A DNA stretch of 64,000 nt from Daphnia carinata. Its lineage: Eukaryota; Arthropoda; Branchiopoda; Diplostraca; Daphniidae. The notes below the pieces were generated by a model that was not told the origin of the DNA, made no database searches, and was given only the letters and a program-made list of their open reading frames with translations. Positions 24,188-38,300 of the stretch are shown here, in pieces. The stretch covers positions 1,488,001-1,552,000 of the forward strand of contig NC_081333.1 of assembly GCF_022539665.2 (NCBI RefSeq). Direction: 5' to 3'. The position numbers and the translations under genes were made by a program. The first letter of the stretch is position 1, and each line of letters opens with the position of its first letter.

Positions 24188-27100
24188 ATGGCACACTCAA
24201 TCAGCAAAAGCTCAACTCCACAGAGACAAAGCCAAAATAAAACTTTTGAAGAATATTGGGATGAAAAAGATGTTGAAGAAGGTTTACTCAATGGATCTCT
24301 GTTTGAAGTATGCATTTCAATAATCAGTGCTGTGAACACGTTTTTATAATTTTGTTCCATTTCTAGGGTGTCTTAAGAATCAATCCAAGAAACTACAAAG
24401 AGGCCTATATTTCTGCACCTGTGAGTACTTCTGTTTTCTTAGATCAAACTTGTAATCCATAAATGTGGTTCGACAACAGGACGGAACAGAGGACTTTCTG
24501 ATTGAAGGACTTCTACACAGAAATAGGGCACTTAATGGGGATGTCGTGGTTTGCAAGGTGCTGACCGTACAAACAGAAAATAAATGTGAAAAAATAAATG
24601 GCCAAAGTCCAACTTCACAAAGTGAGCGGCCAAGCAAACAACCTACACCTAAAAACGTGATGGAAGAGAGCAAGATGAAGGAGAATATTCTAAAAATGGC
24701 TGTTAATGAAAGCATAGATAAAAAATCATCAGATCTCCATGGCCCAAGAAACATGAAACCTAAAAGCCAGAGAAAAAAAAAGAAATTGAAAGAAGATAAC
24801 TCCAATGTAACCCATGATACCTCTACAGATTTGCAAAGCAAAAATTCAGATATTCCGCCGCAAAGCCTTTCAGAGCTAGAAAAAGTACCCAAGGTAATTA
24901 TTCCAAAGAATGCGAAGAGAGTTGCCGTGAATTAGGAATTTACGTATCTTCTTTAGACGGAAAGCGCTGTGGAGGAGGAAAAAAAAAGAACTCGTCGACC
25001 AAAAAAGAAGAAAAATATGATGGTTGAAAGTCTTGCTACGCAACTAACAGAATCGTGTGCCATTGGAGATTCTGTAGTGACAACCACCAACATAGTGACC
25101 CAAGCAGTAGTAAAAATCGCCACACAAAGCACACCTATTACAATCACGGAAGAAATTGTAGAAATTAACCAGCAGAGCTCAAATCTTCCACGTAAAATAG
25201 CCAAGGTAAATTATTCTTGATTTCACTGACCCCCATACCATAATCATTTATTCTAAACATTTGTGCACAGGTTGTATTTATCAAAGAACTTAAGCATTCG
25301 CGTTGTGCCATTGGCAGTTTGAAACAATGGCCTTACGGTCAGTCCGGTCCAATACCAAGTTGGATTTTGTTTTCGCCCAAGGATCACCGTATTCCTCGCA
25401 TGAAAATACCGTTCACACCAGCGCTATCCAGCTGCCTCTCCCAACCTAATATGCTCTATTTGGCTCGGATCGATTCGTGGGAAGACATCAATAATCCACT
25501 TGGGTAACACTGTATTTTTCACGTTGTTTTCTCGCATGGAGGTGCTATTCTTTTTTCTCCATCTAGTTCGCTTTGTTATTTCATTGGCCAATCCGGCGAT
25601 ATTGAGGCTGAAACAATAGCTCTTTTACTGGAACACCAGGTCGATTATGGTCAGTTCCCTCAAGAAGTCTTTGATAGTCTTCCGTCACTTCCTTGGAGTA
25701 TACCACCAGAAGAAATTCGAAAACGTCGAGACTTTAGGTAAAATTTCAAATGAAACTGCCTCATACATGTTGTTAATAACAGAAAAAAATTTTCCCAACA
25801 GAGAAGAGTGTATATTCACGATAGATCCTGCTGATGCTCGTGATCTTGATGATGCTGTATCTGGCCGGTTCCTGAGAATGGCTGAGGATGGAATCACAAA
25901 GTTGTATCAAGTCTCTGTCCATATTGCTGACGTCAGTTTCTTTGTTCAAGACAACACCGTCCTCGATGACATTGCATCCCGGAGAGCCACCAGTACCTAT
26001 CTAGTCGACAGGGTATGTAGAAAAGAAAAGTAAAATCTTGAAATAATAATTAATCTAATTCGAAATTCATAGGTGATTCCGATGTTGCCGTCCGTATTAT
26101 GCGAGCACGTTTGTTCACTAAATCCTGGTGAGGATCGTTTAGCTTTTAGTGTTGAATGGATAGTTAATGATCGCGGAGAAATTTTGGAAGAATGGTTTGG
26201 CCGTTCAGTTATTCGTTCATGTGTAAAACTAAGCTATGACCATGCCCAGGTTAGTCAATCGATTCATTTTTTAACTCTTTCTTAGTGCAGTAAGATTCCT
26301 TTTGTATTTATTTGTAATTAGACTGTTATCGAAGGAAGAGATGTCAGTAATTGGCCGGTTATCAAAGGACCTTATCCCACGTCAGAAATTTGCAAATCTA
26401 TCCTAGTCCTCCAAGAATTAGCTGGTCATTTGCGTAAAAAACGCGTGGATCAAGGTGCGCTTAGAATCGACCTGCCTAGGCTGGCCTTCAGTATGGATTG
26501 GGAAACTAGAACCCCAATAGGATTTCGAGTTTATGAGCTAAAGGAATCAAATAGGCTGATCGAAGAGTTCATGTTGCTGGCCAACATGCGTGTTGCCGAA
26601 AAAATTTACGGGGTTTTCCCTGAATTAGCCGTTCTACGTTCACATCCACCTCCCCCCACCCATAAATTGGAACAACTTGCGGAGACACTACAAACAATCG
26701 GCATACATCTCGATGTTACTAGTTCAGCAACGCTGCAAGAATCACTGTTGCGATATGGTCAAGGCAGCACTGACCCCATTTCAATGGGAAGAAATCTTGT
26801 GATATCTAATTTGCTGGCCAAGCCAATGAAGGTGACATTTTAGTTAATTACAATTTACACTGGTTGACGTTTACGACGTGCTCTTATAATCTAGTGTGCT
26901 TCGTATATTTGTTCCGGAATTGTAAAGAAAGAAGAAAATTTTCGCCATTATGCCCTCAGCGTGCCCTTTTACACTCACTTCACGTCACCCATTCGGAGAT
27001 ATCCGGATATCCTTGTCCATCGATTGCTAAGTGCTGCTCTGGAACAAGAGGCTTTAGACCATTGGGATCAAAACGTCATCAAAAGGTTTCGTCTTCTTTA

Positions 27101-27621
27101 TAGTTAATCGTGCCAAATAAAAGTTTGAATGGTTCTAAATGTAAGTTATGCATTAGGTTGTTGGACAATTGTAATTCGAGAAAACTAGCCGCCAAAGCTC
27201 TTCAAGAAACGCATTCTGAGCTTCATCTGGCTAATTTAATTCGTAAAAGTGGTTCAATCGAAGTCAAGGGAATTGTGTTAGCAGTGCTCGACCATTCCGT
27301 TGACGTTGTTTTAATTTATCTGGGAATCATACGTCGTCTTTATCTAGAGGTAAAACATATTTTGAAACTATTTTACGTTTGTTAAAATTTTATCTCGGAT
27401 TTTGCTCGTCTCTTTAGAAACTGCCATTGACGATGACACACGAAAACTACAACGGAATTGGAAGGTTGACTTTAGTGTGGGATCCCGAATCGGCGGGCGA
27501 ACAGCCAATTCGTCAAGTTATCTCCGTTTTCAGCCTTTTAGAAATCCTGCTCGTCCCACATACTGAAAACGAGAAACTCGATTTTAATCTGGTGTTGCAG
27601 CGGCCCACTAAAACGCCGTAA
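24188..27621 (+). CDS. DIS3L2: DIS3-like 3'-5' exoribonuclease 2
   Basis: Cytoplasmic exonuclease of the RNB family that degrades uridylated RNAs independently of the exosome. It starts at 24188 ([15 protein letters not shown]). A cold-shock domain begins with the conserved [25 protein letters not shown] and [14 protein letters not shown] Lys-rich low-complexity linker (about 24560-25030) precedes the second half of the domain. The RNB catalytic domain has [15 protein letters not shown] with the metal-binding Asp residues (about 25822-25864), [38 protein letters not shown] and [21 protein letters not shown]. The C-terminal S1-like domain includes [12 protein letters not shown] and LTLVWDPE. 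It lacks a PIN domain, as expected for DIS3L2 and unlike DIS3. All the junctions I traced are in frame. Confidence 0.95.
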
Positions 27622-29260
27622 TTATTATTTTGTTTATTTCCTTTCATCTCCTCGAGACCTTTTTTTTTTTTCAAAATTTCGGAAACGATTCCTTTAGCTT
27701 TAGATTTTATTCATTTTTTTTCTTCTTTTTTATTTAAAATTATTATTATTCATTTTTTTGCATATGGGAGTTTTCCTTATGGGTAAACGGGCGACTGTTC
27801 GTTTCTTTGTTTCCGATCAAACGTTACATTAAAACGGGTGGGAAATTCAGGTGCAACTTACGCTGGTTTCGATTTCTATAAGTTTTTACCATTTTGCGGG
27901 ATTCCCTTTTGATATTGTTTTATCTGCGCGCATTTTGCATGTCATATTTTCTTAATTGACCCAACTTGCGATTAGAAATTGGTACCCCATGACATATGCA
28001 GTCATACTTTGGGTGATACTTTGGACTATTTCAAGTAAAAATCTTGATGTTTATTCTTTTGCATCAGATCATCGACAAGAAATGTTGAAATTTTTCAAGT
28101 TATATACGCAGCTTTGTGGATAACATTTTTAACCAAGCCAATCAATACAGATGATCATAAGAGGATCCTGTTTTTCAAGTAAAGCGTATTTGAAAAATAT
28201 CCAACATTGTATGCTCCCCACTGGATTGGCTCAAAGACTAATTGGCTAGTGACCTCAAACCTTTGTCGAAGAGGCGTGGTTAGTCTTTCCCAACCTTTTT
28301 TACTTCTTTTTCTAGATCTATTCTTCGTGTTTCATACTAAGACCGTCTCTTGTTGGCAAAGAGCCGGGCCTTCCAAGACGGACACGGGGGAGAAATTTAA
28401 TCAACGCTAGTCTACACGTTCGATCGCCTCCCTCCTTCTTTCAGATTTTTCGGTTGTTATTGTTCTGTATTGTATCGGAGAACGGCCAGAAAATGGACGC
28501 GGTCCATCACGACACGATGAGAAAGGATTTGCTAGTCCTGACTAATGAGTCTTTGCGAAGTCTGATGGGTGATACAAAGATCGCGTTTTATCATCCAGAT
28601 TCTTTTATGTTAAACGGGAAGAAGAGGGAACTAGTCGTTGGGACGTTCGCCATCGATTACTAATAGAAAACGTCACATTCTACGCGACGTACCATTAGCA
28701 GCATCTTTGACGCCAATTTTCTATTCCGTTGGTTGATGAGATATTTAATGAGGTTTCCACCTTCTGATGTCGCAATCCAGCCGGGGGCCGAATATTTTCG
28801 TGGGGTTTCTTCCCGATTCCCCTCCAACATCGATTCAATGTTTGCTTGTCCGATTTTTGCTCACTTTATGTAAAATGTTGCATTAATAAGAAGCAACAGC
28901 ATAGACTAAAATCGATTAACTTTAAAAATCGTTTGAAAACCAAATACTTCAATTTTTTACGTATTTGAATTGTTGAAATGTCACGTTTTTTCGAGTGTTG
29001 TGCGTGAAACGAAAGAAACCAAAGGGCAAGGTGATAAGGCATACCTCAATCGTCAATCAATCGAATACGCAAGCGCGTTTGTTGGAAACTGCGTTCTCCT
29101 TTATAGCGGTAGCGGACCGGACAATCCCAAAACTATGAAGAGAAGAGAGGGAAAAAGAGAGGCTGAGCCCGTCTAGAGCTTTATTTCCTTCTGTGTCGTC
29201 AATCTCACTCGACTTATCCTTTTTCTATTGTCCACCCTTTTTTTTACTTCCATCCGGAAG
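27622..29260. other. Intergenic, DIS3L2 3' UTR and upstream of orphan secreted gene
   Basis: About 1.6 kb, T-rich at first (27660-27760). A 69-codon frame at 28454-28663 is polar and codon-like but matches no family I know and has no clear splice partners. I do not call it a gene. Confidence 0.5.
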
Positions 29261-31534
29261 ATGCAAACCGCAAGGCGAATTGTCGTCCTTTTACTGTTCA
29301 TCATTTCATCAGGTAATGTTTTTTTCTTTACATTCTTTTAAACTTTAGGTTAGGTTTTAAACGTTAGGTTATTAGAATATCTTTTTTTTTTTTTTTTTTT
29401 ACCTAAATGTAGTTCTAGTTAAAAAGAGTAAGAGACGTAGGAGCGACAGCCAATCGCAGAGGAAAAGAATATTTCTAGTTAAATCGTTGCTTGTACAGAT
29501 TTGGCTTCCAGTTGCCATTCTGATAAGAGAAGTTTCGGTGTTGTACCTGTTCCTGACACATGTCATCACCTTAGCCATTGGCAAGGCGACACGGTCTGAA
29601 ATAATCCCATTTCTTCCCGCTTCCATACCAAAATAATCTATTCAATAACTAAAATAGCATTTTTTTGTTCAAAAACTGAAACTACATAAGGAGAAAGAAT
29701 ATTATATTTGGAAATGTCCTTCCCCAATAACGATCCACTTTGACCTCTAACGCGGACGTGAACATGGCTTTCAACTAATTGGCTAAAAATCATTTTTTGC
29801 TAAAGAAAGATTTAAAAAACATAAGCGAAAAGACAGAAAACGAAATTCATCGTGATTTCTGCTATAGGCGGTACTGACTCTATTGCAACGTCTGAATCGT
29901 CCTCGGGCTTCGCCGTCAACTCAACTATTACAATCTCACCTCTCCCTAAGGTACTCCCGACACGTAGTCACGTACAACATCTTATATTGCATGTGAGTCT
30001 AGGACTATTTTCAATGGTCTTCTGATTGTTAACACTTGCCAAGCATCGTCTCATTGTGGTACGAGGAAAACCGATAAAAGTTAAAGAATATTTTCCATTT
30101 TTTTCTCCTCAAAAAAGGAAAAGAAAATATATTTACAGAAAAGGGCAAAGTATAGCTTCGTTGTTAACTACGATAGCTCGTGGGGAAGCCAAACGTGTGG
30201 TTCCATTCCCACGCTTCACGTTCCATCATTTTGGCTAAAAGAGAATTGTGAATGTCAACCAAAAAAAATTTGTTTGTTTTTTTTATCGTGCAGAACGTTA
30301 TTATTGGGAAAAAGCAGGACGTGTTGGACTCGCAGAACGGAAGAAACGCTGTAATCGACGCAGTGGTATTTTTCTTGCTCTTTCATATGAAGCTCTAAAA
30401 TCTAAAATATTCAATCATAATGATATTTCTTTCTCGAAGGAATTGATCGATCCTAAAGCAAGCGAACAAGTATTGGAACTCATTGTCAAAATCGCAGAAC
30501 ATCCGGCTATTTGGAAACAAATTCATCGAGTTTTGGGTAGAAACTATTTCAAATATCTGAAAAATGTTTTGAAGCATGATTTTTCTTCATTATTAGAAAC
30601 GCTGGAAGCAAACAATGCAGCTTATTCTCAAAGGATCGATGCCAGCCGGAGTGAATCTAGCTGGACCAATAAAAGATTGGAAAGACCAGGAGATAAGAGG
30701 AACGATGTGCCTGACGATAAAATAGCTATTATTTCAAACACAACTAGTTTAGGTATTTCACCTTCGCCTTCATTAGAAACGGCATTCCAACGTTGGAGAG
30801 ACGTCCTTTTTGCTGTTGAGGAGTCCCACCTTATTCATCCTCAACTCGAGGCATCTGGGTTGCAACCAAACAGGGAACCAAAAACCGAACAAGATGTTCA
30901 AAGATGGGCTTCTACAGGAGTACTCAATCAGCCAGAGCAAAGACGTTCAGAAAAGAATTTTGAAGAACGTCTCAGTGAAATCGAAGATGAACTAAAAAAA
31001 TTAACAAGATTAAGTCGTACGTTCCCATTTAAAATGAAGCACCTCACCACTTATGGTCGCCAACAAGAAAAAAAAGGAAAGATAAAGACTACAGAGATAC
31101 TCACAAGAAATGGGGCTTACCAAAATCGAAGTGCTGATGATGATTCTAAACCAGTTATTAGGGTTCATCCCAAATTCCAGTACCACAAAGTGCAAAATAC
31201 TACCAATCAGCCAGGGACGAGTAATTTGTTAGGGCCAAATTACTGGAAGAAAATTGCTTCGTTGAAACACAACGGTAGCAATCCGACATCTAGACGTAAC
31301 TCGTTCGTCGCCGTATCAATAACATCCCCAGCTAGTGATAAACATGAACGTGACGAATCGTTAATAGCCAACGTACAGCAACAAGGAATGCTAGCGACAG
31401 AACCGCATAAGTCAGATTTTGGTAAGCCTTGTAAGAAATTGCACAACACCCGAAAACAGAGCAAACAACGCCCTCTAAATAGCAGGCAATCGAATAATAA
31501 AGACCAATCCAGTGATTATATAATTAATGGCTAA
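29261..31534 (+). CDS. Orphan secreted basic protein, exon structure partly uncertain
   Basis: No family is recognised. Exon 1 (29261-29312) encodes a textbook signal peptide, MQTARRIVVLLLFIISS, and ends at a GT donor. A large exon from about 30293 (after TCGTGCAG) to the TAA at 31532-31534 encodes about 413 residues. It has one Leu-rich helical block (KELIDPKASEQVLELIVKIAEHP...KYLKNVLKHDF, residues about 45-110 of the exon), a predicted short coiled coil (EERLSEIEDELKKLTRL) and a Lys/Asn/Ser-rich tail with N-glycosylation sequons and almost no Cys. Exon 1 joins the large exon in frame directly. A possible middle exon starts at 29868 (Ser/Thr-rich) and is in frame only if it ends near 29963; its more obvious donor at 29992 would shift the frame. 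It may be lineage-specific. The coding status of the large exon is likely but not proven. Confidence 0.55.
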
Positions 31535-32311
31535 GGGATAAAGATGCTTGTGAAATGTACTATTATTCCTTACTTTGTCACTGACATGGTGATTTTTTCT
31601 TACCAATGGTGAGAACAACACATCTTCACCGAACTGTAGTTTTAAAGGGAAAAGTTGTTGTACTTTTCTGCGTAAAAATGGCTTGTTGTCCATTATCTAC
31701 AGCAGGTTTCATAATTATGCAGAAAGCGTAAATCGTAAAAAAGACCGTAAGCAAGTATGTTCTTAAGTATCTTTTTTGTTTGTCTTTTATCCGTTGGTTG
31801 TGGCATCCTTAACGTAGAATTACTTATGTACAGTTTTTTTGCAATGTACCGTGCTTCACTATGCACAATAGTAGATTAAACGTGTGCTGTTTAAATCTCA
31901 ATATACTGAAACGAAATTTCAAATATGAAATTTATTTTATATTTTATATCTCCTTCCTCTGTCTAGTCTCTAGCAGAGTCATAGAGAATATTCTCTATTG
32001 ATTCTGGTCTCTAGTTTCTTTTTTTCTCTCCATATTTTTGCATCTGCGTAAATGAAAGTATGGCAACGCCGCATTTGTACTGTCAAGTTGAAATTTGAAT
32101 GGTAGTCTAGTAACGGATGGTTAATTTTCATGTCGTTCCACTAAATGTAAGTTTTTAAAATAAACTTCTGTATTTCAATCAACAGTAGTATTAATTCAGG
32201 TAAAACTTTGTTTTCTGTAAGTATTGTCTTTTTAGGGTTTTTTATTACGTGATGCAAACTATCCATTAAATGCATGTTTCGTTCTTGTGTTTGGATTTCA
32301 GTTGCAAAAGG
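31535..32311. other. Intergenic, orphan gene to kinesin
   Basis: About 780 AT-rich bases. The last part holds the 5' UTR of the kinesin gene, with a probable UTR intron ending at the CAG just before 32302. No other gene was seen. Confidence 0.55.
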
Positions 32312-35300
32312 ATGGCTGACAAAATCCAAGTGGCCGTAAGGGTACGGCCAGTATTGTTTCAAAAGAAAGATGTTGAAGTTCATTGGGCTTGTGAACAAGG
32401 TATGGTCTTTCAAATTGAACCTGGCACCAAAAAAAGGATTGGAAATCCTTATTTGTTTGATCAAGTCTTTGGTACGGAAACCCAAAACTATAAAATTTTT
32501 ACTGCATTGGTTCAACCCCTGATTGATTCTGCCATGAATGGTTTTAATGTAACTGTCTTGGCATATGGCCAAACTGCATCTGGGAAAACATACACCATGA
32601 TGGGAAGTCAGAAAGAGCTTGGGATTGTTCAATTGGCAGTTAACAGAATTTTCACACTTATTGAACAAAACCCTGAGCGTGCCTTCTTATTACGATGCTC
32701 ATATATTGAAATTTATAATGAATCAATTTCTGACCTCCTTTCGTCAAGCCATCAAAAACTGAAAGTGCAAGAATTGGCAGAAGGTCATGTCGTTGTACAC
32801 AATTTGATTGAGACTAATGTGAATACCCCTGATGCTGTATTAAAGTTAATGCAACAAGGTAACAAGCAGCGAAAAGTTGGGGGCACCAGCATGAATGAAA
32901 GAAGTTCTCGGTCTCATACCATCTTCAGGATAATTGTGGAAAGTTTGCCTCGTGATGAAGCTGATCGGTCTGATGCTGCTGTTATAGTGTCTCATATCAA
33001 TTTGGGTAACATCGCTATTGTATTATGAATTTCTCGTCCTAAAATTTTTTCGAAAACCCTAGTTGATCTTGCTGGATCGGAAAAAGCTTCCCAGACGAAT
33101 GCAACTGGCGATCGTTTCCGCGAAGGATGTGCAATCAACACCAGTTTGTCTGCTTTAAGTCTGGTCATCAAGCAGCTGAGTGAAGGCGAAGGTTTTGTTA
33201 ATTTTCGTGACAGCAAGCTCACTCACATTTTGCGAGCTTCGCTAGGTGGAAATGCACGCACTGCTATCATCTGCAACGTTACTCCAACCGTTTTGGACGA
33301 GACTTCTTCAACCCTCAAGTTTGCCTGTAGCGCCAAAGCTGTACAGAATCAACCACACGTCAACGAAGTTCTTTCAGATCAGGTGTGTTTTGACAAATTA
33401 ATTAAGTACTCCGCTGAAGTACCACTACCGTTTTTCCCAACAGGCTCTGCTGCGCAAATACAATAATTACATCAAAGACTTGGAGAAGAAATTAAAAGAA
33501 AAAGAACTAGAAAAGAAGCCTGAAGCTATTGAAGAAATGCAACGACTTCTACAAGAAAAAGACATGAAAATCAATGAGTTGAAGGAGCAGCTAGTGGTAT
33601 CAAGTTGTGGTGATGTAGCATCTGGAAGACCAGATAATAGTCTTAGTGTAAGTTTTAAAATGTTTTCAATGTAAATGCCATATCAAATCACCTTTTCTTT
33701 TACAACAACGGTTAGTGTGCCCAACGAAACTTGCGTCGAATGACATGGGGTGGTAACCGCTTGAGACAAGAATTAAACCTTCTAGGTCCGGCCGTTCTGG
33801 AAGTGAATACACCCCCAGTTCCATCTTCGGAGAGAGTTCCACGCACAGGTAATTTAAACTTAGTTGAAAAATACAACTTTCATTTTCACATAGTTTTTCG
33901 TTGAAACAGTGCCAATCTTTGAATATGTATTGAAAATCTTGCTTGATTTATTGTTACAGTGGCACAGGTATTTGCTAGTCGCCAGCGATCAAGTAATCTT
34001 ACCGGTTCTGATATGGCTATTGACGAGGCATCAGGAGATGCAGAAAGCTTCGAATCAGAAACGTTTTTGCCAGCGGAAATGGTTTTTAGTTCAGTTTCTG
34101 ATCCAGTAGCTAAAGTGAGCGTGGGAACGATGACTGATGCAGGAGAATCTCCTTTCAAGTTACCTAGCGTGCCTTCTACGCCCGTTCCAGTATTGCGTGA
34201 ACGAGTGCAGCGTTTGCGCATGACATTATTGAATAAAGAAAAAGAAAATGAAGATCTAAGGGAAGAATTAGAAGATCTTACAAACTTTACCCGCTTAGAG
34301 CAGGAAATCGGAGTTCATCCACAAGTTACGGCAAAAAACGTTGCGACTCCGGTATGAAAATTCATATTTAAGCATATGCGTTATCTATAAGAAATATTCT
34401 TATATTCAGGAATCCGCCGATCAGCTACATCGAGCATTACAGACGGCCAACGATATGGAAGTCTTATACTTGGATACACATCGAAAACTCAGCGAGCTTC
34501 AAACAGAATTTAGAACTAAAGAAGCGGAACATGAAGCACAAATTCGTTCGCAGCAAGCTGACTTCCAAGAGCGATTAGAATCAGAAACGAACGAAAGGAA
34601 ACGCGTCTCCAAAGAATTGGTTAGAAATCGGCATAATACCATTTCAGAGTTATTCCAATTTAAAGTAAAATTTGTAATTTTTTTTAAAGAGCGATCTTAA
34701 GGATAAATTCTATCGATTGGAAAGAGATCACTCAGAATCAGACACTCACTTGCAAGTTATTAGTGAGAGATATGCTAAGCGAGAAGTTGATCTTCGAAAT
34801 ACACTTCAGGTATGGGGAATCCCGAGTAAATTTGGTTGGAATTTAATTTAAGTTGATTGTAATCTTTGTGTTGCGTGCAGGAAGCTTGGAACCAACTGGA
34901 GCAGCTTGGCCAAAATCCCACAGCGATACAACAGAATTTTGACGCTAAGCAGAGACTCGTTGTTGTGGAACAAGAACTTCTCGAAATGTAAGTCAGTCTT
35001 CTGATGTGAAAGGAACTCTATGCTTGACTGAAATTCGATTTAATTTTGCATTATTACAAACAGGCACAAGCGTAACGATGAAGCACAATCTCAAATTCGC
35101 TCACTTACAGATGAGCTACGTCATCTCAAGGACTCTGCTCTTCAAATGCCTAACGATGTTGCCAAAAATGATGATGAAATGCATGATAGTTCTCTTAGCG
35201 GAATGTGCCTGGCAGATGAATTACGTGACGTTTTTGCTAATGATGATTGCTCTTTCGTTTCGCGTGCACGTCAAACCCGCAAACGGCCGAGTTCAATTTT

Positions 35301-38300
35301 ATCTGTTGCATTGGAAAAGATGGATCAATCAACGTGTATTTTGGAATCGTCCCAATTGGAAATTGAGCCAAGCAAAAAAACTCGGTTAGCGGTTACATCT
35401 GATCAGTCTGACGAATTAGATGTGTTAGAAATCAAAGAGATACGTGAATACCTTATCGAATTGCAGGTAACACATCATCGCTTATTTCTTTCCGTACCTG
35501 TTGCAAATCTTGGTTTTGTTTATTGCAGAGCGTTTTATTACGTTACGAAACTGATTATGATGCTCAAAGTCAAGAAAAAGAAGCTCTACGTAACCAACTA
35601 CAAAGCGCACAAAACGAACTTGCAGCTCTTCGTCAAGAGCAAAACAAAATGGAGTTCTCCGCTCGACAAGAAGAAAGTTCTACAAACAAATTCAATAATT
35701 CAAGAGAAGGATTTGATTCAAGTTGCTTCATGGGTGACCCGTCGATTTCCATTTCAGTCGTGAATATGGAACAATCTTGTGGGTCGGATGAAGAATTCGT
35801 TAGTTTAAGAGAACAGCTTGGAGAAACGTGTGGATCTTTGACGGCTCATGAAGTGTCGGAATCGGCTGCGCAAGTCATACAAAAAGTGGATGATAGTAAT
35901 AAACGCCAACAAGAACTTGAAGAAGAAGTATCCCAAATGGCTGCCAAAATCCACGAACTTAAGGAGGAACTCGCTTCAAAAACCATAGCGGTGGAACAAT
36001 CGCTTCGATCTCTCGAAACCGCACAGTCTACCATCCAAGTCCTTGAACAGCGAAGCATAGGACGACAACAGTTGATATCAAGTCTAGATGAATTTGATGG
36101 AAAAATTCTCTTGCTACATGAAGAGTCAACTGTCGTATCAAACAACGTCGATTCAGCACGTAAGATTTTCACGAATATTCGAAATGAAATGAATAAGCTA
36201 TCCGAGCAAAAAGATGTTCTCGAGCTTCAGGTGAGAAAGGCAAATGAAAATCTCGAAGCCGCTCATACTGAATTGAGTGAAACGTTAGAACGCCTTGCCG
36301 CTTCAAGTGAGCTCGAACAGAAACCTAACATTGAACATGAAAAGACTTATGAAGAACTGAGCCGTGCTCTGGAGCAAATCGAAAAACTGAAACTAGAGTT
36401 CGACTTGAAGACGGCTGAGGTCCATGCTGCTCAAAACGACCTCAAGCAAACACGTTCTAGAATGGAGGAAGTAGAACAAAGCTCTTTTGAAAAAATTCAG
36501 CTGGAAGAGCTTGTTGAAAAATTAACGAGTCAACTGGATAGCCTACAAGATGCTTTAGATTCCAAGACTCAAGAACTCGCAGATGTTCAGGAAGCTGAAA
36601 AAGAGGCATTGCTTCAAAAAGAAAACTTCAAAGCTGAATTGGAAAAGAAGCTGCTTGAAATCAGTCAAGCACATGATGAAATAACTGCAGTTCACCTGGA
36701 GTTAGACTCCACCACAGCTGATCTCAAAAGTGTGCGACAAGAACTGGAAGAAGTCCGTACAAACTCTCAAGAATTTTTGCGTTTAAAGGAGCAGTTAGAA
36801 ACAGAGAAAAAAGAGGTTCTTGTTATGGTAGAAGAACTGAAAGAACAAATTCGCATTAAATCTATTGCGATGGAGGAGGCTAAAAAACAATTGGAAGAAC
36901 TACAGGGCAATGATTCCGAAGTTGACTGCCTACGTAATGCACTTGAAAAAAATCGGGGTCAAGTAGAAGAGCTTCAAGTGACCAATAAAGAACTCGTAGA
37001 TGAAATAAGCGTGGCGAAGATAAAAATCGAAGAGCTTAGCGATGAATTGCAGTCAAAGATTAACATTCTTTCGGCAACTGACAAAGAAGCTTCGTCAAAA
37101 CAACAAGAATTATCAGTTGAATTGGACATCAAGTTGCAAATAATCGATGAACTTGAACTCAGTCTTAAGGAAGCACATGCTCGTTTGATTGAGGTCCAGT
37201 CCATGAAGGAAATCGTCCAAAATGATTTGGCTAAAGCGAAAAGACGAATTGAAGATCTCGAAGAAAACCTCGAGTCAGAATGCGACGCTCATTTAGCTTT
37301 GCAGCGAGTTGCAGAGCAGGCGGCTTCTATTGCGGCTGCAGCATCGAAAAATAGTTTGGAGGAAAAGGAGAAAACAGAACACCAGCTTCTTGAGCTCCAT
37401 GGAAGAGTCAATGAATTAACGCGAACTCTTGAGGAAAAAACGACTGCCTTGGAAGCTGCGAAAGCTGAAGTTATGAAGTTTGAACATTCCAGTCGCGTAA
37501 CGATGGTGGCGCGCGAAGATTTCGATGCTTTGCAATCGGATTGGAAAGAGGCAATTGAACAAGTGTCTCGGTTGGAAGCATCATTAGAAGAAAAAGTTTT
37601 ACAAGTTGAAAATTTGTCTAGAAATATGGAATCATTTCAATCTCGGGCACTTGCTCTGCAACTTGAAAAACAAGGTCACTCTACGCAAGTAGCTTCCCTT
37701 GAACGCAATATAGAGGATCTTGTAGCTCAAAATGCAAATCTCAGTAAAGAAATTGAGCAATACCAGTCGGATATACAGTCCAAAGAGGAAAAACTGGTTA
37801 GTCTTGGTCCTATGACTGAAAAAATCTTAATGCTACAAGCTCGTCTTGAAGAGACCGCCAGCAAATCAAGACAGATGTCCTGTGCTTTAGAGAAGAAAGA
37901 AGAGGAAGTGCGTTGCTTACACGAGGAATTATCTCACGCCACAGATAGTCAACTTAGAGGCAAAGAAGATTTAAAACACACCGAGCAAAGATTGCACGAA
38001 TCCCACAAAGAACTGGAAAGCATTCGATCCGCACTTGAATCTATGCAAAGTGCCAATGATGATCTCCTGACGCAGCTCAGTTGTAAAGAGAACCTAAATG
38101 AAAATCTACGCAAAGACATGGAAAACCTTACGCAAAGATTCGATATGTTGCATTCCAAACTGCAACAGGTTCAGTCTGAGAAGTCGAGTCTGTCAGACCG
38201 GATTCAGTCGTTGGAAACGGAATTAGAATGCCGAGATCAAGAAATTGGAGACATTCGAAGTGGTCTCGATGACATCCAAAAAGAACGTGAAATATCTTCG

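Noticed and set aside
28454-28663. Small gene of 69 codons
   Set aside because: No recognisable homology, no promoter or splice evidence; kept only as part of the intergenic description.
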